Positions 62,098 through 64,000 of a stretch of 64,000 bases of DNA are shown piece after piece (positions within the stretch are counted from its first letter, which is position 1; each line of letters opens with the position of its first letter). Source of the DNA: Aspergillus flavus (taxonomy: Eukaryota; Ascomycota; Eurotiomycetes; Eurotiales; Aspergillaceae); the NCBI RefSeq assembly GCF_009017415.1, contig NC_092409.1, positions 868,001 through 932,000 of the forward strand. Direction: 5' to 3'. The translations under genes and the position numbers were made by a program. The notes under the pieces were generated by a model. That model was not told the origin of the DNA. It saw only the letters and a program-made list of their open reading frames with translations, and ran no database searches.

Positions 62098-62562
62098 ATG
62101 CCAGAAAGCGCTGAAATGGTAGCATGGATCAAAATGATTTCCCGAAGCCTCATACTGCAGCTGTTCATGATCTGGAAGATTGCAATCAACGAACCGATAA
62201 ACTACTGGGGCCAAAGTACTATCTACAAGCCCAATTCTGGAAACAATAGGGAGCAGGCAGATCCAATCACCACCTCTCTCAGTCACCGGCCATCCCGCGG
62301 GAATATGGTCGATTTGCCGACTTTGGCCATTGAACCCGGCGTCAGCGAGGATTATGCGAAGCTTAAGGATGATGTCAAATGGACTTGTCAGAACCGAATA
62401 GGCCGGGATGGGATTAATCGGTTCTATCTTCTTCACTCAGAGCTGATGGAAGATGTTCTTACAATATCTGGGCACTACTCAGAGGCGGTGGTCCTCGATT
62501 ACTGCTTACGAATATACGTGCGATTTAGCCAATGGCTCTACATAGATGGAAAGCTTGCGTGA
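62098..62562 (+). CDS. Possible hypothetical protein or gene remnant
   Basis: 154 codons, no recognised motif or signal peptide. A 142-codon minus-strand frame overlaps it, so one or both may be chance. Slightly in favour of the plus strand is an even, charged-polar composition in its second half (DYAKLKDDVKW, GRDGINRFYLLHSEL). It could be the last exon of a decayed gene. Confidence 0.2.
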   Translation: MPESAEMVAWIKMISRSLILQLFMIWKIAINEPINYWGQSTIYKPNSGNNREQADPITTSLSHRPSRGNMVDLPTLAIEPGVSEDYAKLKDDVKWTCQNRIGRDGINRFYLLHSELMEDVLTISGHYSEAVVLDYCLRIYVRFSQWLYIDGKLA

Positions 62563-63317
62563 TAGAAATGACCATTGTATATTTTATAGATGAACTGTTT
62601 CAATGTTAATGCTATATCTGACCAGCGGACTCTATAGAAAGATTGGCAGCAGCTGATATCAGGACTGTATCCTACAATCTGAACGTAAAAGTACGTGGCT
62701 GTGTGTTTAGAACCGTCTGAATCGTCCACGGCGCCTATGTATACGTCGCCTTCTCGGATTGGGGATCAACCTGTAGTTGACTTATCCTTGCGAGTGTAAC
62801 TATTGGAAAAACAAAAGAAAAGAAGAATGTTGGTGTTGCAGCGCAAAATGAAGCTATGCGTCGACCCACCGGGCGACAATGGTTGCTTTCGTCGAATCTC
62901 GCACTGCTGGAAGAGACGAAATCAAAAGTTGCATGATGTCAAGGGTCTCTATAGCTTCCAGCTAGCCATCTGTGGGAAATCATCCATGGTGACAGCCATG
63001 CTCTAGTCGGGTTATTGACCAACTCTTGAGTCGTATACATCATCACAAAATGTGAGAGGAGACTACCCGAGTAGTATCACCTGTGGCATGTAACACTACC
63101 GACATCCCGTTTTTGGTATAGATTCAACTGCTTACCTCTATTACACATTGATATATGTATGAAGGGCTGATATGCTACCGTAACGTAGGGACGAAACCGG
63201 ATAATGGTGTTGCATTGGACACTCCGTGTCATTTTCCGGCCGCATCAATCGTTGCGCTTAATAATTCAGGCCACATTTACAGTTACATCCAGGCTAAATA
63301 GATCTATCTGACTTGGG

Positions 63318-63325
63318 TATAAAAG
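63318..63325 (+). promoter_or_regulatory. TATA box of the ankyrin gene
   Basis: TATAAAAG about 160 bp upstream of the ATG at 63487; a good consensus match. Confidence 0.5.
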
Positions 63326-63486
63326 ACTGAGATTGATGATGCTGTAGTTACGCAGACAGGGAATCATCAGTCTCGATTCTTCATTTTGTATTTCACCAGA
63401 ACTATTTGCCCTCAAGCTTGCGAAATTCGATAGCCACCATAGTCCTCTTAGTGCGATAACACTTAACCGGAATCAACCCGAAAAAA

Positions 63487-64000
63487 ATGAGTCTTCACAA
63501 CGACGCCTGGAAGGGAACACTTGATCGAGCCAGTCTCACTCAATACCTCAGCCGGGGGGTGGATATTGATGGCACCAGCACATCTGGCGATACACCACTT
63601 GCTCTTGCTGTGAAGAATGGACAGACTAGCGCAGTGAAGCTATTGCTGCAGGCTGGAGCCAACCCCAATAAGAAGGGTGCTGACGGCAAAACTCCCTTAT
63701 ACCTGGTTGCATTCGCAAAGGACAAAAGGGACCGCCTGGCGCAGTTGCTTGTGGCGCATGGTGCCGATGTTAATGAGCCTGTGCCGGCATGGAACAATTC
63801 GACACCGCTTATGGTGGCCATCACCGAAGCAAAAGATCCCAAATTGATTAGTTTGCTCGTGGAAAAGGGAGCTTCGTTGACCCAGTCTAATGACAAAGGA
63901 GAAACGGCAAAGAAACTGGCCGGTTACTCCATGAATCCTGCCATCCAAAGGGCCATTCTTCCACCAGACCAGCAGGATGGATATAAGCCTGAGTTGGGAA
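63487..64000 (+). CDS. Ankyrin-repeat protein, cut by the window edge
   Basis: Open from the ATG at 63487 to the window end (171 codons, no stop). At least three ankyrin repeats are clear: SGDTPLALAVKNGQTSAVKL with LLQAGANPNKKG, DGKTPLYLVAFAKD with LLVAHGADVNEP, and NSTPLMVAITEAKDP with LLVEKGASLTQS, then a start of another (DKGETAKKLAG). Ankyrin arrays bind proteins. A segment after PPDQQDGYKPEL begins a different region whose nature lies outside the window. The lysine-rich initiation context (AAAAAA before ATG) is favourable. Confidence 0.88.
   Translation, partial: MSLHNDAWKGTLDRASLTQYLSRGVDIDGTSTSGDTPLALAVKNGQTSAVKLLLQAGANPNKKGADGKTPLYLVAFAKDKRDRLAQLLVAHGADVNEPVPAWNNSTPLMVAITEAKDPKLISLLVEKGASLTQSNDKGETAKKLAGYSMNPAIQRAILPPDQQDGYKPELG

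Larger units (their letters stand above)
59553..63486. other. Long gene-poor stretch
   Basis: About 3.9 kb. Only a weak 154-codon plus-strand frame (62098-62562) stands out and is listed separately. A TATATAAA sequence at 61463-61470 has no clear gene behind it. Confidence 0.4.

Noticed and set aside
62008..62436. Minus-strand 142-codon frame containing ADAGFNGQ, reminiscent of bacterial transposases
   Set aside because: Only one short match; no DDE catalytic spacing, no terminal repeats, and it overlaps an equally long plus-strand frame.
1..64000. CRISPR arrays, bacterial operons, Shine-Dalgarno sites
   Set aside because: The window is eukaryotic: spliced genes, TATA elements, 5S gene; no regularly spaced direct repeats were seen.
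1..64000. tRNA genes
   Set aside because: No stretch with a convincing B box (GGTTCGAAxCC) plus matching acceptor stems was found by eye; a dedicated scan could still find one.

Overview
The window reads as nuclear DNA of a filamentous ascomycete, most likely an Aspergillus/Penicillium-type Eurotiomycete. Nearly every recognisable gene is split by 50-85 bp introns with GT..AG ends. Gaps between genes are long. A dispersed 5S rRNA gene is present. The protein families are Pezizomycotina accessory families: Zn2Cys6, OTT_1508-like deaminase, MYND, SAT4-type rhodopsin domain, DUF3632, fungal sulfotransferase, F-box and many P450s. Exon coordinates below were worked out by eye from splice sites and reading phase. 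Family names come from recognised motifs, not from database searches.

Region 1 (0.5-10.4 kb) is regulatory or conflict-type. It holds a large three-exon fusion of an OTT_1508-like deaminase with a MYND zinc finger, an HMG-box protein and a very short Zn2Cys6 protein.

Region 2 (12-28 kb) is the most interesting block. A copper-exporting P1B ATPase (CrpA-like) with a huge cysteine-rich N-terminus sits beside a compact four-gene set: a TauD-type Fe(II)/2-oxoglutarate dioxygenase, an ATP-grasp-like ligase, an ornithine-decarboxylase-like PLP enzyme and, divergently, a PaaK-like AMP-forming ligase. No NRPS, PKS or terpene synthase is present. The set looks like a biosynthetic cluster that would decarboxylate a basic amino acid, activate an acid, form an amide and hydroxylate the product. 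A metal-related product is suggested only by the neighbouring copper pump.

Region 3 (30-46 kb) mixes intact and decaying genes. Intact ones are a secreted TAP-like peptidase, a peroxisomal (SKL) sarcosine-oxidase-like flavoenzyme, a GPI-type cell-surface protein and a small membrane protein. Damaged or doubtful ones are an F-box gene with a stop and a deletion, a formate/nitrite transporter gene broken by one in-frame TGA, a truncated sulfotransferase, a short DUF3632 protein and an uncertain P450.

Region 4 (46.7-64 kb) contains two paralogous trichodiene-oxygenase-like P450s with matching five-exon structures. Between them lie a small MYND protein, a 5S rRNA gene and a SAT4-type seven-helix protein. 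An ankyrin-repeat gene runs off the right edge. The long gaps and pseudogenes suggest an accessory or subterminal chromosome region.
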